Of a stretch of 64,000 nucleotides of DNA, positions 1-10,338 are shown piece by piece. This stretch comes from Xaviernesmea oryzae (lineage in GTDB: Bacteria > Pseudomonadota > Alphaproteobacteria > Rhizobiales > Rhizobiaceae). The position numbers and the translations under genes are program-made. Where the stretch lies: contig NZ_FOAM01000002.1 in NCBI RefSeq assembly GCF_900109605.1, forward strand, positions 124,001 to 188,000, given 5' to 3'. The notes under the pieces were generated by a model. It saw nothing but the letters and a program-made list of their open reading frames with translations. It had not been told where the DNA came from and ran no database searches. How positions within the stretch are numbered: the stretch's first letter is position 1; each line of letters starts with the position of its first letter.

Positions 1-111
1 ACCTTTTGCCACCCGGCTGGTGAACCGCATTTTGTGGCTCGGGTCACCTTATCTTTAGGCCGAGGAGGCGGTGCCTGTGGCTTTGCCAGTGAGAGCCAAG
101 GCCGCCAATGT

Positions 112-444
112 TCAGATCGAGAAACTCGTGCCGCATCCGCAGCTTGCGACCGCATTCGGATTCTTGATCTGAAAGGACTGCCCCAGCAGGTTATCGACGA
201 AGTCGATTTCCGAGCCATCCATGTAGACGAGCGACAGGCTATCGATGAAGACGCGTGCCTCGCCTTTCTCCAAAACGAGATCGTCCTCGCCAGCATCGCC
301 GACAAGGTCGAACTTGTAGGAAAATCCGGAGCACCCGCCGCCCTCGACGGAGACGCGCATGGCGGATTTTTCCGGGTCCTTTTTCAGGATCTGCCCGATG
401 CGCCGTGCTGCGGAGTCGGACAGGGTGACGCTCGTCTGGTTCAT
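112..444 (-). CDS. erpA: Iron-sulfur cluster insertion protein ErpA
   Basis: This 110-residue A-type Fe-S carrier receives clusters from the scaffold machinery and delivers them to apo-enzymes in the cytoplasm. The three invariant cysteines of the HesB/IscA fold are visible: one in GGGCSGF near residue 38 and two in the C-terminal SCGCGTSF. The single compact domain matches the family's usual length of 105-120. The SCGCGTSF ending favours ErpA over IscA or SufA, although paralogue assignment by eye is not certain. The gene is transcribed away from dgt, and the roughly 230-bp gap between them must hold both promoters. Genes further along its operon would lie outside the window. Confidence 0.9.
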   Translation of the reverse strand: MNQTSVTLSDSAARRIGQILKKDPEKSAMRVSVEGGGCSGFSYKFDLVGDAGEDDLVLEKGEARVFIDSLSLVYMDGSEIDFVDNLLGQSFQIKNPNAVASCGCGTSFSI

Positions 445-678
445 GGCCGTTCACATCCTCATGCCGTCCCGCGTCCGCCGTCTTTGCCGGCTTTCATCAG
501 GGGCACGTCATCGTAAGATCATATCAAGGCCGGGCCTTGAGGGAAACGCCTGCTGCAGCGGCGGCAGGCCGAAGCGCGAGCGTGGCATGCGGGCATAGCG
601 CATGGGGCTCGCCCATGGCTTTTTTCGCTGTCGCCCTATAGGTATGAAGCGAAGAAATCGTCGTCAATGGGAGAGATC

Positions 679-1902
679 ATGGGTTTGACCTTGGACCGGC
701 AGGCATTGGGTTTCGGATCGGGCGAGCGCGCGCGCTATGGCTCCGATCCCTGGCGCACGCGCGGGCGCCTCTACCCGGAAGCGCCGAGTCTCACCCGATC
801 CGACTTCCAGCGCGACCGCGACCGCATCGTGCACACCACTGCCTTCCGCCGGCTGAAGCACAAGACCCAGGTCTTCATCGCCGCCGATGGCGATCATTAC
901 CGCACGCGCCTGACGCACACGATCGAGGTTGCCCAGATTGCCCGTGCCCTCGCGCGCGCTCTGCGCATCGATGAGGATCTGGCCGAAGGCGTGGCCCTGG
1001 TCCATGATTTCGGTCACACGCCCTTCGGCCATACCGGCGAGGATGCGCTGCATGAGGTGCTGAAGCCCTATGGCGGCTTCGATCATAATGCCCAGTCGCT
1101 GCGCATCGTCACCAAGCTCGAGCGCCGCTATGCGGAATTCGATGGGCTGAACCTGACATGGGAAAGTCTGGAAGGGCTGGTCAAGCATAATGGGCCTCTG
1201 GTCGGGCCTGACGGCGAGGGCCTTCGCGGACCCGTGCCGCAGCCGATCCTCGACTATTGCGCCATGCATGACCTCGAACTCGGCAGCTATGCGAGCCTGG
1301 AAGCGCAGGTGGCGGCTATTGCCGACGACATTGCCTACAACACACACGATATTGATGACGGGCTGCGGTCGGGCTATCTGACCTTCGACATGCTGGAGGA
1401 AATCCCGTTCCTCGCGGGCCTGATGGGAGAAGTGCGCGCGCGCTATCCCGGCCTGGAGCCTGCCCGCTTCACCCATGAGATCATGCGCCGCCAGATCACC
1501 GCCATGGTGGAGGATGTCATTACCGTGGCGCAGACACGGCTGCGCGACGTGCGGCCGGAAACTGCCTCGGACGTGCGCGGCGCCGACCGCGTCATTGCGA
1601 CCTTTTCTGATTCGATGGCCGAGACTGACCGACAGATCAAGCGTCTCTTGATGACGCGGATCTACCGCCATCCTGAGGTGATGCGCGTCCGCGCGGCAGC
1701 GGCCAATATCGTCACCGATCTCTACCACGCCTTCATCGCCGATCCCGGTCAGATGGAGAAACATTATTGGGCGGATCAGATTGCCGGCATGGAAATCCCT
1801 GCCAAGGCGCGTCATGTCGGGGATTATCTCGCCGGCATGACCGATACCTATGCCATTGCCGTTCACCGGCGTTTGTTTGACCATACTCCGGATTTGCGTT
1901 AG
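679..1902 (+). CDS. dgt: Deoxyguanosinetriphosphate triphosphohydrolase-like protein
   Basis: An HD-superfamily dNTP triphosphohydrolase of 407 residues, expected to cleave dNTPs to deoxynucleoside and triphosphate. The N-terminal block [21 protein letters not shown] is typical of the family. The metal-binding HD signature is present as [10 protein letters not shown] followed by [11 protein letters not shown], with the HD pair near residues 109-110. I chose the ATG at 679 because GGAGAG lies 4-9 bases upstream; an in-frame ATG at 667 would add MGEI. Substrate preference cannot be read from the sequence, since many alphaproteobacterial members act on several dNTPs. The gene leads the conserved dgt-argS-SPOR-nagZ run and is separated from argS by about 210 bp. 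Confidence 0.93.
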   Translation: MGLTLDRQALGFGSGERARYGSDPWRTRGRLYPEAPSLTRSDFQRDRDRIVHTTAFRRLKHKTQVFIAADGDHYRTRLTHTIEVAQIARALARALRIDEDLAEGVALVHDFGHTPFGHTGEDALHEVLKPYGGFDHNAQSLRIVTKLERRYAEFDGLNLTWESLEGLVKHNGPLVGPDGEGLRGPVPQPILDYCAMHDLELGSYASLEAQVAAIADDIAYNTHDIDDGLRSGYLTFDMLEEIPFLAGLMGEVRARYPGLEPARFTHEIMRRQITAMVEDVITVAQTRLRDVRPETASDVRGADRVIATFSDSMAETDRQIKRLLMTRIYRHPEVMRVRAAAANIVTDLYHAFIADPGQMEKHYWADQIAGMEIPAKARHVGDYLAGMTDTYAIAVHRRLFDHTPDLR

Positions 1903-2116
1903 CAACCCGCTCTTGGCGCCGTCGACCGCCCAATACCATGCGGCAAGCGCATGTAAGGGGTGTTATCGACGCGATGTCGCCAATATGCATGCCACACATG
2001 AACAGAAATGCCATGCCACCGGCGCGTCTCGGCGTGTGGCATGGGCATGAAAACTTGAATGACCGGTTGCCTCCCGGGCAAGAGATTGCTGCGGAACGCG
2101 CTGGCGGATGGGCCTG

Positions 2117-3874
2117 ATGAATCTCTTCACCGACTTCGAAGAACGAATTAAAACTCTCCTTTCGACGCTTGATATCGTTCGTGAAAAGGAAGGCGAAGTC
2201 GATCTTTCGCGCATCAATGTGGAAGCGCCGCGCGACACCGCGCATGGCGATGTCGCCACCAATGCCGCCATGGTTCTGGCTAAGCCGCTCGGCACAAACC
2301 CACGTGCGCTGGCCGGGCTGATCGCCGAAGCGCTGGGCAAGGACGGAGATGTGTCCGAAGTCTCGGTTGCCGGGCCTGGCTTCATCAATATCCGCCTCTC
2401 GGTCGCCTATTGGCAGAAGGTCTTGAAGGCCGCCATTCTTGCTGGCGAGGATTTCGGCCGCAGCCAGGCAGGCGGCGGAAAGCCGATCAATGTGGAATAT
2501 GTTTCGGCCAATCCCACCGGACCGATGCATGTCGGCCATTGCCGTGGCGCCGTGGTCGGCGACACGCTGGCCAATCTGCTCGCCTATGCTGGCTGGCAGG
2601 TGACGAAGGAATATTACATCAACGATGCGGGATCGCAGATCGAAGTGCTCGCCCGCTCCGTCTTCCTGCGCTATCGCGAGGCGCTCGGCGAAGAAATCGG
2701 CGACATCCCTCCGGGGCTTTATCCGGGCGATTATCTGAAGCCGGTTGGCGTGGCGCTGGCGGACGAGTTCGGCCAGTCGCTGCTCTCCAAGACCGAGGCC
2801 GAATGGCTGCCGATCGTCAAAAACAAGGCGATCGATGCGATGATGGCGATGATCCGCGAGGATCTAGCCGCGCTCAACGTTCATCACGATCTGTTTTTTT
2901 CCGAGCGCACGCTGCATGCCGACGGCGCGGGACCGATCCGCAATGCCATCAACGACCTGACCTTCAAGGGGCATGTCTACAAGGGGGCTCTACCGCCGCC
3001 GAAGGGCCAGGTGCCCGAAGACTGGGAAGACCGCGAACAGACGCTGTTCCGCTCGACGGAGGTCGGCGACGATATCGACCGGCCGTTGATCAAGTCGGAC
3101 GGCAGCTACACCTATTTCGCCGCCGACGTCGCCTATTTCAAGAACAAGTATGATCGCGGCTTCGAGCACATGATCTATGTTCTCGGGGCCGATCACGGCG
3201 GTTACGTCAAGCGGCTCGAAGCGCTGGCGCGCGCGGTCTCCGGTGGGACCGTGACGCTGACCGTGCTTCTCACCCAGCTCGTCAAGCTGTTCCGCGACGG
3301 CGAGCCGGTGAAGATGTCCAAGCGCTCGGGCGATTTCGTGACGCTGCGTGAGGTGGTGGACGAGGTCGGCCGCGACAGCGTTCGCTTCATGATGATCTAC
3401 CGCAAGGCATCGGAGCCGCTGGATTTCGACTTTGCCAAGGTGACCGAGCAGTCCAAGGACAATCCGGTTTTCTACGTGCAATACGCCCATGCCCGGTGCC
3501 GCTCGGTCTTCCGCCAGGCGGCCGAGGCCTTCCCGGGATTTTCGCTCAGCGCCGATGAGATGGCGGCCACGGTTGGCGCGCTCGATGATCCCAACGAATT
3601 GCAGCTGATTGCCAAACTGGCAGAATATCCCCGTATTATCGAAGCTGCGGCGCTCGCGCAGGAGCCGCACCGTGTGGCATTTTACCTCTATGATCTGGCC
3701 AGCGCATTCCACGGACACTGGAACAAGGGCAAGGACAATACGAGCTTACGGTTTGTTAACGATAAAAATAGAGAATTGACGATAGCCAGACTGGGCTTGG
3801 TGCACGCTGTTGCCTCCGTTCTCAAGTCCGGCCTGTCGATTACAGGCACGGACGCACCGGACGAAATGCGATAG
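2117..3874 (+). CDS. argS: Arginyl-tRNA synthetase
   Basis: A class I aminoacyl-tRNA synthetase that charges tRNA-Arg. It has the N-terminal Arg-tRNA synthetase additional domain, the ATP-binding HIGH-type motif as HVGH in [12 protein letters not shown] near residues 138-141, a KMSKR loop as KMSKRSGD near residue 399, and a C-terminal all-alpha anticodon-binding (DALR) domain with [13 protein letters not shown]. The length of 585 is normal. An ATG at 2108 would add MGL; I prefer 2117 ([11 protein letters not shown]) because related proteins start this way. The strength of the ribosome binding site does not settle the choice. The next gene starts about 60 bp downstream, so the two could share a transcript. 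Confidence 0.97.
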   Translation: MNLFTDFEERIKTLLSTLDIVREKEGEVDLSRINVEAPRDTAHGDVATNAAMVLAKPLGTNPRALAGLIAEALGKDGDVSEVSVAGPGFINIRLSVAYWQKVLKAAILAGEDFGRSQAGGGKPINVEYVSANPTGPMHVGHCRGAVVGDTLANLLAYAGWQVTKEYYINDAGSQIEVLARSVFLRYREALGEEIGDIPPGLYPGDYLKPVGVALADEFGQSLLSKTEAEWLPIVKNKAIDAMMAMIREDLAALNVHHDLFFSERTLHADGAGPIRNAINDLTFKGHVYKGALPPPKGQVPEDWEDREQTLFRSTEVGDDIDRPLIKSDGSYTYFAADVAYFKNKYDRGFEHMIYVLGADHGGYVKRLEALARAVSGGTVTLTVLLTQLVKLFRDGEPVKMSKRSGDFVTLREVVDEVGRDSVRFMMIYRKASEPLDFDFAKVTEQSKDNPVFYVQYAHARCRSVFRQAAEAFPGFSLSADEMAATVGALDDPNELQLIAKLAEYPRIIEAAALAQEPHRVAFYLYDLASAFHGHWNKGKDNTSLRFVNDKNRELTIARLGLVHAVASVLKSGLSITGTDAPDEMR

Positions 3875-3936
3875 GCAGACACCATTTCCGCACAATGCAC
3901 TGGCAGATCGAGCCTGATTGAGCGTGAGTGGAGCGA

Positions 3937-6900
3937 ATGGCAGAGAAAAAAATGGCGCTGAGCGGCGACCGCAACGCCCCTTCCTTTGCGAAGGACGACC
4001 CGTTGGCCGAACTCGCCCGCATCGTGGGCGACGACAGCCGCCCTGCCGTTCATCAATTGCGCGAGCTTGAGCGTCAGCAGGAACGTGTTCGCGCCGAGCC
4101 GGCGATCGACCTGGAGGCTGAGCTCCTGCGTGAGCTCGGCATGTTCGAGGAGAGCGTGGCGCAGCTGGAGTCGGTGCGCGCCGAGATGCCGCTGCCGCGC
4201 CCGGCAAATGATGTTGTCAATGCGCCCGTGCGCACCGAGACGCGGATCGAGCCGGCGCCGGTCGCCTATGCCGCGCCTGCACAGTCCGTTCCGCCCGCTC
4301 TCGCGGTCGAACCGTTCCTTTCAGCCGTCGAGCCGGTGCGGGCACCTGAACCGCCACGGGCCGCCGCGCCTGCCTCGTCCGGCTTGGACCACAGGGTCGA
4401 ACCGCGCATCGAGCCGACATTTTCCGCCGCGCCGGATCCAATGGCCGATTTCGACCTTGTCGACGAGCTGACTCAGTCGCTGGGGGGCGAGCCCTTCGTG
4501 GCCGAGCCTGTTGGTTTGCCGAAGCCTATGGTTTCGTCTGAGGCACCTGCCGCCAGGGCGCCGATCGCTGACCGCGCGGTTGGACCGGCCCCGATCGCTC
4601 AGCGCCCCTTGGCTGAACCACAGGTGATGCCCGAGGTCGCGGTACCCGCTCATGCCGAACCTATGCCGCACGAGCCGCACTTTGCCATGGCGTCTGCCGA
4701 GATGCCCGTGGCCGAGTCGCGCTTTGCCGCCATGCCTGATGTCGCCGAGGCCTATGATCTGCAGCCCGCTCAGCCGGCGCACGTCCATGCGGCGCCGCAG
4801 GCTTTTGCCGCGCCCGACGAGCGTCACGCTGCCGAGTTTGCTCCTGTCGAACAGCATGAGGTCGCACCGCAGGTTCCCGCGCCGGCCCAACCGCGCCACG
4901 TCGCGGGCTTTGCGCCGGTTCCCTCTTTCGTCGATCCGGTGAGTGCCGATGCGCTGCTCTCCGATGTCGCACGCTTCCCGGTTCCGCCTGCGGCCGAGCG
5001 TCCGCTCTCCGCGCCCGAGCCGACACAGCGCAAGAACAGCTTCCCCTTCACGCCCAATTTCACGCGCGCCACGCCGACCATGGCCGGGCAGGCCGGTGGA
5101 GGGCGCAGCTATACGCGTCCGCTGAATTCGACGCCGGTTGCGCAAGCGCCAGTCGCCGCGCCAGCGCCGATCATGCCCGTTGCGGACGTGCCTGTTGCGG
5201 CCGCCGCGCCGATCGCCGCGCATGCGCCCGAGGCGCTGGATGATTTCGAGCCGGTGATCGATCTCGACGATCTCGCGCTCGATCTCTCCGATCTCGACCT
5301 TGATCTTGACGCCGATCCCTTCGCTTTGGCCGATGTCGCGCCGATGCGGGATGCACCGGTCGTGGCGCCGCCGATGCCGGTTCAGCGCGTTGCCGAAAGC
5401 CCCGCCGTCGTTCACCCCGCTCCGGTTCTCCAGGTCCCAGCCGCCGCGCCGGCCGTGGTGCGGGCTCCCTTGGAGCCGGTGATGGCATCTATGGCCCCGG
5501 CCGCCGCGCCGATGCCGGTCTCCGCGCCTGCGGTCGCCGCAGTCGAGCCCATCCCCCATGCGCCGGCTTATGAGCGTGCCCAGCCGCAGATGGCGGCATC
5601 TTTGCCGATCGCGCCTGACATGGCCGAGGACGATGAGCTCGCCTTCGACCCCGCGATGTTTGCCGAAGCCGAAGAGCAGGTCGCGCCGATCCCGGAATTC
5701 GACGTGCCGCAGCTGCCGGTCATCGAGTCGGTCAAGCCGATGGCGCATGCCAGCGACTATGATCTCGATATCGATGCCGAGATGGCCCAGCTTTTCCAGC
5801 CGGCACCGCGTGCCGCTGCCCCAAGGCCGGCCAGCAACGAGCCCTTCGCCCAGCCGGCCTTTGCCGGTGAGCCCTTTGCCCGCGCCCCCGTCGTTCCAGT
5901 CGGCATGGCGGACGAGGCCTTCGAGCGGGCGATGGAAGAAGACTTCCGCCGCAGCTTTGCCGAACGCCAGGCTGAAGGACGGCAGGGTTTCGATCCGCTT
6001 TATCCCGAGGATGCGACCACGCCGCTCGAAGAGCCGCGTTCGGCCCGCAAGCTCGTCCTGCTCGCATCGGCCGCCGTGGTCGTGCTGGTTGCTGGTGGCG
6101 GGCTTGCTTATGCCCTCCTGTCGAGCAAGAGCGTCGGCCTGAGTAGCGGCGAGCCGCAGATCATTCTGGCCGACAAGTCGCCGACGAAGATGGTGCCGGT
6201 CGAAAAGGGCGGCAAGACTGTGCCCAACCAGGACAAGGCGGTCTATGACCGCGTCTCCGGTGGCAAGGAAGGCGCGCCGCAGCAGGATGAGCTCGTTTCG
6301 TCCGAAGAGCAGCCGATGGATGTGGTTCAGCGGACGCTGACGCCGGAGAGCCTGCCGCTGGAAGGCGAAAACGACATGATGCCCGATGACGGCTCCGAGC
6401 GTCTGGTCGCGGAAGACTCCGCCGCAGACGGTCAGACGGCGGATCATCCGCCGGCTCTGCCGCCGCGCAAGGTGCGCACCATGGTGGTCAAGCCGGACGG
6501 CACGCTGGTGGCGCGCGAGGAGCTGGAGGAGGCTGCACCGACGACGGTTGCCGCCGCCGATGTCGGCGCCTCGGCCATTCGCCCTTCGCTTGCGGACAAG
6601 GCTGAGCGTCAAGCGCCGGTCGGCGAAACGACCAGCGCCTTGCCCGGCGATCGCGCCGCGCCCGCGCTCGATGACGAAGCCGCCATGCAGGTGGCCGCCG
6701 TCGAGCCGCATGTTCCGGTGCCGACGCCGGCCAAGACGGCCCCCGTCAAGCCCGCGGCATCCGCCAAGCCGGCCGCTGCCGCCGCAACCCCTGCGGTCAA
6801 GCAGACGACCCCGGCCGCCCAGGCCGCACCCGCCACGGCCCCGCAAGAAACGGCAGCCCTGGCGCCGGCCAGCGCCGCCTCGGGTGGCGATTACGTGATC

Positions 6901-7128
6901 CAGGTCGCGTCGCTGCCAAGCGAGGCCGATGCCAAAGCGTCCTATCAGAAGATGGCGGCGAAGTTCGGCAGCGTGCTGGGCGGCCGTGGCGTCGACATCA
7001 AGAAGGCCGAGATCGCTGGCAAGGGCACCTATTATCGGGTGCGCATCCCGGCAGGCTCGCGCGGTGACGCCAATGCGCTTTGCGACAAGTTGAAGGCCGC
7101 AGGCGGCTCCTGCCTCGTCACACGCTGA
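3937..7128 (+). CDS. Giant Pro/Ala-rich SPOR-domain membrane protein
   Basis: A bitopic inner-membrane protein of 1063 residues. Residues 1-700 are low-complexity Ala/Pro/Glu-rich sequence and predicted to be disordered, with acidic DLDDLALDLSDLDLDLD-type repeats near 450. One transmembrane segment follows basic residues near 705-728 (KLVLLASAAVVVLVAGGGL). A Pro/Ala-rich periplasmic linker leads to a C-terminal SPOR domain at about 984-1063, starting GDYVIQVASLPSEADAKAS. SPOR domains bind denuded glycan at division septa, so a role in septal peptidoglycan is inferred. A GTG at 3928 is an alternative start; the ATG at 3937 has GGAG just upstream. It sits between argS and nagZ, consistent with an envelope function. 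Confidence 0.85.
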   Translation: MAEKKMALSGDRNAPSFAKDDPLAELARIVGDDSRPAVHQLRELERQQERVRAEPAIDLEAELLRELGMFEESVAQLESVRAEMPLPRPANDVVNAPVRTETRIEPAPVAYAAPAQSVPPALAVEPFLSAVEPVRAPEPPRAAAPASSGLDHRVEPRIEPTFSAAPDPMADFDLVDELTQSLGGEPFVAEPVGLPKPMVSSEAPAARAPIADRAVGPAPIAQRPLAEPQVMPEVAVPAHAEPMPHEPHFAMASAEMPVAESRFAAMPDVAEAYDLQPAQPAHVHAAPQAFAAPDERHAAEFAPVEQHEVAPQVPAPAQPRHVAGFAPVPSFVDPVSADALLSDVARFPVPPAAERPLSAPEPTQRKNSFPFTPNFTRATPTMAGQAGGGRSYTRPLNSTPVAQAPVAAPAPIMPVADVPVAAAAPIAAHAPEALDDFEPVIDLDDLALDLSDLDLDLDADPFALADVAPMRDAPVVAPPMPVQRVAESPAVVHPAPVLQVPAAAPAVVRAPLEPVMASMAPAAAPMPVSAPAVAAVEPIPHAPAYERAQPQMAASLPIAPDMAEDDELAFDPAMFAEAEEQVAPIPEFDVPQLPVIESVKPMAHASDYDLDIDAEMAQLFQPAPRAAAPRPASNEPFAQPAFAGEPFARAPVVPVGMADEAFERAMEEDFRRSFAERQAEGRQGFDPLYPEDATTPLEEPRSARKLVLLASAAVVVLVAGGGLAYALLSSKSVGLSSGEPQIILADKSPTKMVPVEKGGKTVPNQDKAVYDRVSGGKEGAPQQDELVSSEEQPMDVVQRTLTPESLPLEGENDMMPDDGSERLVAEDSAADGQTADHPPALPPRKVRTMVVKPDGTLVAREELEEAAPTTVAAADVGASAIRPSLADKAERQAPVGETTSALPGDRAAPALDDEAAMQVAAVEPHVPVPTPAKTAPVKPAASAKPAAAAATPAVKQTTPAAQAAPATAPQETAALAPASAASGGDYVIQVASLPSEADAKASYQKMAAKFGSVLGGRGVDIKKAEIAGKGTYYRVRIPAGSRGDANALCDKLKAAGGSCLVTR

Positions 7129-7170
7129 TCTTCAGAGCATCGGACCGAGGCTCTCAGGATCGACAGATGA

Positions 7171-7207
7171 AGCGCCGCGAGGGACTGATCCCCCGCGGCG
7201 CTTTCGT
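7171..7207 (+). terminator. Rho-independent terminator after the SPOR gene
   Basis: AGCGCCGCG (7171-7179) pairs with CGCGGCGCT (7193-7201). The stem is extended by GGG/CCC across one mismatch and followed by TTCGTTT. It lies 43 bp beyond the SPOR stop codon, so nagZ probably has its own promoter in the following 220 bp. Nothing else was recognised in 7208-7425. Confidence 0.7.
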
Positions 7208-7425
7208 TTGCACTGGGACTGCGTATGAGATCGGTGAGGCGATCCGGTGGCGATCATCTGCCGATCAGGGGCGGCGCGCCGGGCCGGGCGCCTGCGTCTG
7301 ACAGCTCGTAACAGGGCCAGCCTGCGGGCTTTTTCACCGGATTTCGCGTGAAATCAGGGGATTGCGGCCCTGTCGGTCAGGTCCTGCCTTCGCTTTGCCC
7401 CGGACAGGCTTTTAGGATGGTGCTC

Positions 7426-8442
7426 ATGCGCGAATCAAAATCCTTCATATCGGGCTGCAAGGGCCTCCGCCTCAGTGCCGATGAAAAAGCCTTCTTCGCC
7501 GATGAGCGGCCCTGGGGCTTCATCCTGTTCGGCCGCAACATCGGCGAGCCGCAACAGATCGCCGATCTCGTTGCCGAATTGCGCCACTCGATTGGCGACG
7601 ATGCGGCGCCGGTGCTGATCGATCAGGAAGGTGGCCGGGTGCAGCGTATTCGTCCACCCATCGTGCCGGCCTATCCCAATGGCGCAGCGCTGGGCGCGGC
7701 CTATCAGGCCAATGCGGAAAAGGGTCTGCGGGCCGCCTGGCTGCATGGGCGGCTGATCGCGCTCGACCTCATGCGCTTCGGCATCAATGTCGATTGCCTC
7801 CCGGTGCTCGACGTGCCGCTGGAAGGCGGCAGCGATGTCATCGGCAATCGCGCCTATGGTCGCGATGCGCAAACCGTCATCGCCGTGGCGCGTGCCGTTT
7901 CCGATGGCCTCAAGGCCGGCGGCGTGCTGCCCGTCATCAAGCACATGCCGGGCCACGGCCGCGCCTTCGTCGACAGCCATCATAAGCTGCCCGTGGTCGA
8001 TGCGCCCTTGGACCTTCTGGCCGAGACGGACTTCAAGCCCTTCGTGGCGATGAAGGACGAGGCCATGGCGATGTCCGCGCATATGGTCTTCACGGCGATC
8101 GATCCTGAGCGCCCCGCCACGACGTCGGCCAAGGTGGTGAATGACATCATCCGCGGCCATATCGGGTTCAAGGGCCTGTTGATGTCCGACGATGTGTCGA
8201 TGAACGCGCTGGAAGGCGACATGACGACGCGCGCGCGCAATATTGTCGAGGCAGGGCTCGATCTCGTGCTGCATTGCCATGGCATCATGGAGGAGATGAC
8301 GGCGGTGTCCGCTGTCGTGCCGCCGCTTGCGGGCGAAAGCCTCGTGCGGGCCGAGCTGGCGCGCGCTGCCTTTCGGCCGGCGGAAGCAGCGGATGAGGCA
8401 GCGCTTCGAGACGAATTCACCAGCCTTTTCGCGGTGGCATGA
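7426..8442 (+). CDS. nagZ: Beta-N-acetylhexosaminidase NagZ
   Basis: A cytoplasmic glycoside hydrolase family 3 enzyme that removes GlcNAc from 1,6-anhydro-muropeptides during peptidoglycan recycling. The 338-residue single TIM-barrel protein has the substrate and active-site loop KHMPGHGRAFVDSHHKLP (K172/H173 and the mobile-loop histidine) and the catalytic nucleophile in SDDVSMNAL (D255/D256 region). LIDQEGGRVQRIRPP is also characteristic. The ATG at 7426 has AGGA 8 bases upstream; the open frame extends to 7348 but that extension is not needed. It leads a nagZ-scpA-scpB-tatA run, with scpA 141 bp downstream. Confidence 0.95.
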   Translation: MRESKSFISGCKGLRLSADEKAFFADERPWGFILFGRNIGEPQQIADLVAELRHSIGDDAAPVLIDQEGGRVQRIRPPIVPAYPNGAALGAAYQANAEKGLRAAWLHGRLIALDLMRFGINVDCLPVLDVPLEGGSDVIGNRAYGRDAQTVIAVARAVSDGLKAGGVLPVIKHMPGHGRAFVDSHHKLPVVDAPLDLLAETDFKPFVAMKDEAMAMSAHMVFTAIDPERPATTSAKVVNDIIRGHIGFKGLLMSDDVSMNALEGDMTTRARNIVEAGLDLVLHCHGIMEEMTAVSAVVPPLAGESLVRAELARAAFRPAEAADEAALRDEFTSLFAVA

Positions 8443-8583
8443 GGATGCACCGCACATTCGGCGCCTGGGTCTCACGCGAACGTGCCATCCTCGGCGGCGC
8501 GCCGCATGGAAAAGGCCGGATGGTCGATGGCTCCGGGGATCGTCGCGGCCATGATCGTGTCGCCACAGAGACGGAGCTCGACC

Positions 8584-9468
8584 ATGCCAAGCGCTGAAGA
8601 CGCGTGGCTGGATACGGCTCCGCACGGCTCCCGCACCGGCGACCGAGGGGTGTCGCTGTCGGAGGCTGACGGCACGGCGGCGGACGAGGGGGCACTGGTG
8701 GTCGATATTGCCGGATTCGAAGGCCCCCTCGATCTGCTGCTGCATCTTGCCCGCAACCAGCGTGTGGATCTGTCCCGCATCTCCGTGCTGGCGCTTTCCG
8801 AGCAATATATCGCCTTCGTCGAGCGGGCCCGCAATCTGCGCCTGGAGCTGGCGGCGGATTATCTGGTGATGGCGGCTTGGCTCGCCTATCTCAAATCCAA
8901 GCTCCTAGTTCCGCAGCCGAAGAAGGATGGCGATGAGCCATCGGGTGAGGAGCTGGCCGAAGCGCTGGCGCGCCGGCTGCAGCGGCTGGAAGAGGTGAGG
9001 GCGCTTGCCCATGCGCTTGGTGAGCGCCCGCGCCTGGGCCGCGACCTCTTCGCCCGCGGCGCGCCGGAACATCGACCGGTCGAAAGCAGCCGGACGTTCG
9101 ATGCCTCGCTGTTCGATCTTATCGGCGCCTATTCCCGTCTGCGCCAGCAAGCACCGGGAACGCGGGTAACGATCGCGCGCCGCGCCGTCTGGTCGCTCGC
9201 GGAAGCGCGGCTAACGCTGGCGCGGCTGCTGCAGCACAGTCCGGCTGGGTGGACGCAGCTCGACGCCTTTCTTCTCGATTATCTCTCGACGCCGCAGGAT
9301 CGAGTCAGCGCACTCGCCAGCGTCTTTGCCGCCTCGCTCGAGCTGGTGCGGGAAGGGCGGATGGAGCTGCGCCAGACTCAGGCCTTCGCCCCGCTTGAGG
9401 TCCGCTCTGGACGCCGGAGTTTCACATCGGCAGAGCTGCGCGCCTTGGAGGCCGATCATGTCAGCTGA
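8584..9468 (+). CDS. scpA: Segregation and condensation protein A
   Basis: The kleisin subunit of the SMC-ScpAB chromosome condensation complex, 294 residues. The N-terminal kleisin signature is VDIAGFEGPLDLLLHLARN, followed by VDLSRISVLALSEQYI and AADYLVMAAWLAYLKSKLL. A C-terminal winged-helix region that would contact the SMC head follows a variable linker. The start at 8584 is chosen because GGAG sits 7 bases upstream; longer in-frame starts at 8482 and 8551 lack such a site. It overlaps scpB by 11 bases, so translation of the two is coupled. Its position just after nagZ and before tat genes is conserved among rhizobia as I recall. Confidence 0.93.
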   Translation: MPSAEDAWLDTAPHGSRTGDRGVSLSEADGTAADEGALVVDIAGFEGPLDLLLHLARNQRVDLSRISVLALSEQYIAFVERARNLRLELAADYLVMAAWLAYLKSKLLVPQPKKDGDEPSGEELAEALARRLQRLEEVRALAHALGERPRLGRDLFARGAPEHRPVESSRTFDASLFDLIGAYSRLRQQAPGTRVTIARRAVWSLAEARLTLARLLQHSPAGWTQLDAFLLDYLSTPQDRVSALASVFAASLELVREGRMELRQTQAFAPLEVRSGRRSFTSAELRALEADHVS

Positions 9469-10171
9469 GCAGTTGAAGGTCAGCAGGCCCCGGCTCGTGG
9501 CACCGGACCCTGCCGTCGAGGCCGAAGCGGAACGCGTGGCCGAGGCGCTCGTCTTTGCCGCCGCCGCGCCGGTTTCGCTCGCCTATATTGCCGAGCGTCT
9601 TCCCGATGGTGTGGACGCACAGGCCGTGATGGCGCGCCTGAAGCTGGCCTATCGCGATCGCGGGGTCAATCTGGTGGAGAGTGGCCAGAGCTTCGCCTTT
9701 CGCACCGCCGCGGATCTCGCCCGTTTTGTGGCGGACGGGCAGGCCGAGCCGCGCCGGCTCTCGCGCGCTGCCCTGGAGGTGCTGGCGATTATTGCCTATC
9801 ACCAGCCCGTCACCCGCGCGGAGATCGAGGATGTCAGGGGCGTGCAGACGTCGAAGGGCACGCTGGACGTGCTGATGGAGGCGGGCTGGGTGCGCTTTCG
9901 CGGACGCCGCCGCACGCCGGGGCGGCCGGTCACGTTCGGCACCACGCGCGATTTTCTCGACCATTTCGGCTTAGAGGATCTGCGCGACCTGCCGGCCGTG
10001 GAGGATTTAAAGGCAGCCGGTCTGATCACGGGTAAGATTTCCTCCGGCCTGTCGCTGCCGATCCCGGCGGACTCCGATACGCTTGGGCCTGACGAAGATC
10101 CGATCACGCCTGACGATATCGAGGCGCTGGGCATCCTGGCGCCTGGCGTGGGTGAAGACGAAACCGCCTGA
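9458..10171 (+). CDS. scpB: Segregation and condensation protein B
   Basis: Partner of ScpA in the SMC condensin complex, 237 residues with two winged-helix domains. Recognisable sequence includes ERVAEALVFAAAAPVSLAYIAERLP at the N-terminus, and LSRAALEVLAIIAYHQPVTRAEIEDVRGV with GRPVTFGTTRDFLDHFGLEDLRDLP, the conserved core of the family. The ATG lies inside the end of scpA with GGAG 7 bases upstream. The C-terminal tail beyond about residue 195 is acidic and variable. A 167-bp gap with no recognised feature separates it from tatA. Confidence 0.94.
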   Translation: MSAEQLKVSRPRLVAPDPAVEAEAERVAEALVFAAAAPVSLAYIAERLPDGVDAQAVMARLKLAYRDRGVNLVESGQSFAFRTAADLARFVADGQAEPRRLSRAALEVLAIIAYHQPVTRAEIEDVRGVQTSKGTLDVLMEAGWVRFRGRRRTPGRPVTFGTTRDFLDHFGLEDLRDLPAVEDLKAAGLITGKISSGLSLPIPADSDTLGPDEDPITPDDIEALGILAPGVGEDETA

Positions 10172-10338
10172 TGGCGGCGGCGACCGGGTCATCTCTCTGG
10201 GGCGATGACCGGTGGCGGCTCCATCAGGATTGCGTGATGTCCTGCTTTCGGATAACGAGCGAGACGGAATGCCGTTTGAAAAGGGCGGGCGAACCGCTTA
10301 CATCGGCGCTATGGCATCCTTGAAGGGGAGACTGGAAT

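Noticed and set aside
4321-6846. 841-codon open frame on the minus strand
   Set aside because: It is antisense to the SPOR gene. High GC in third positions suppresses stops on the opposite strand, the translation is His/Arg-rich low complexity, and there is no ribosome binding site.
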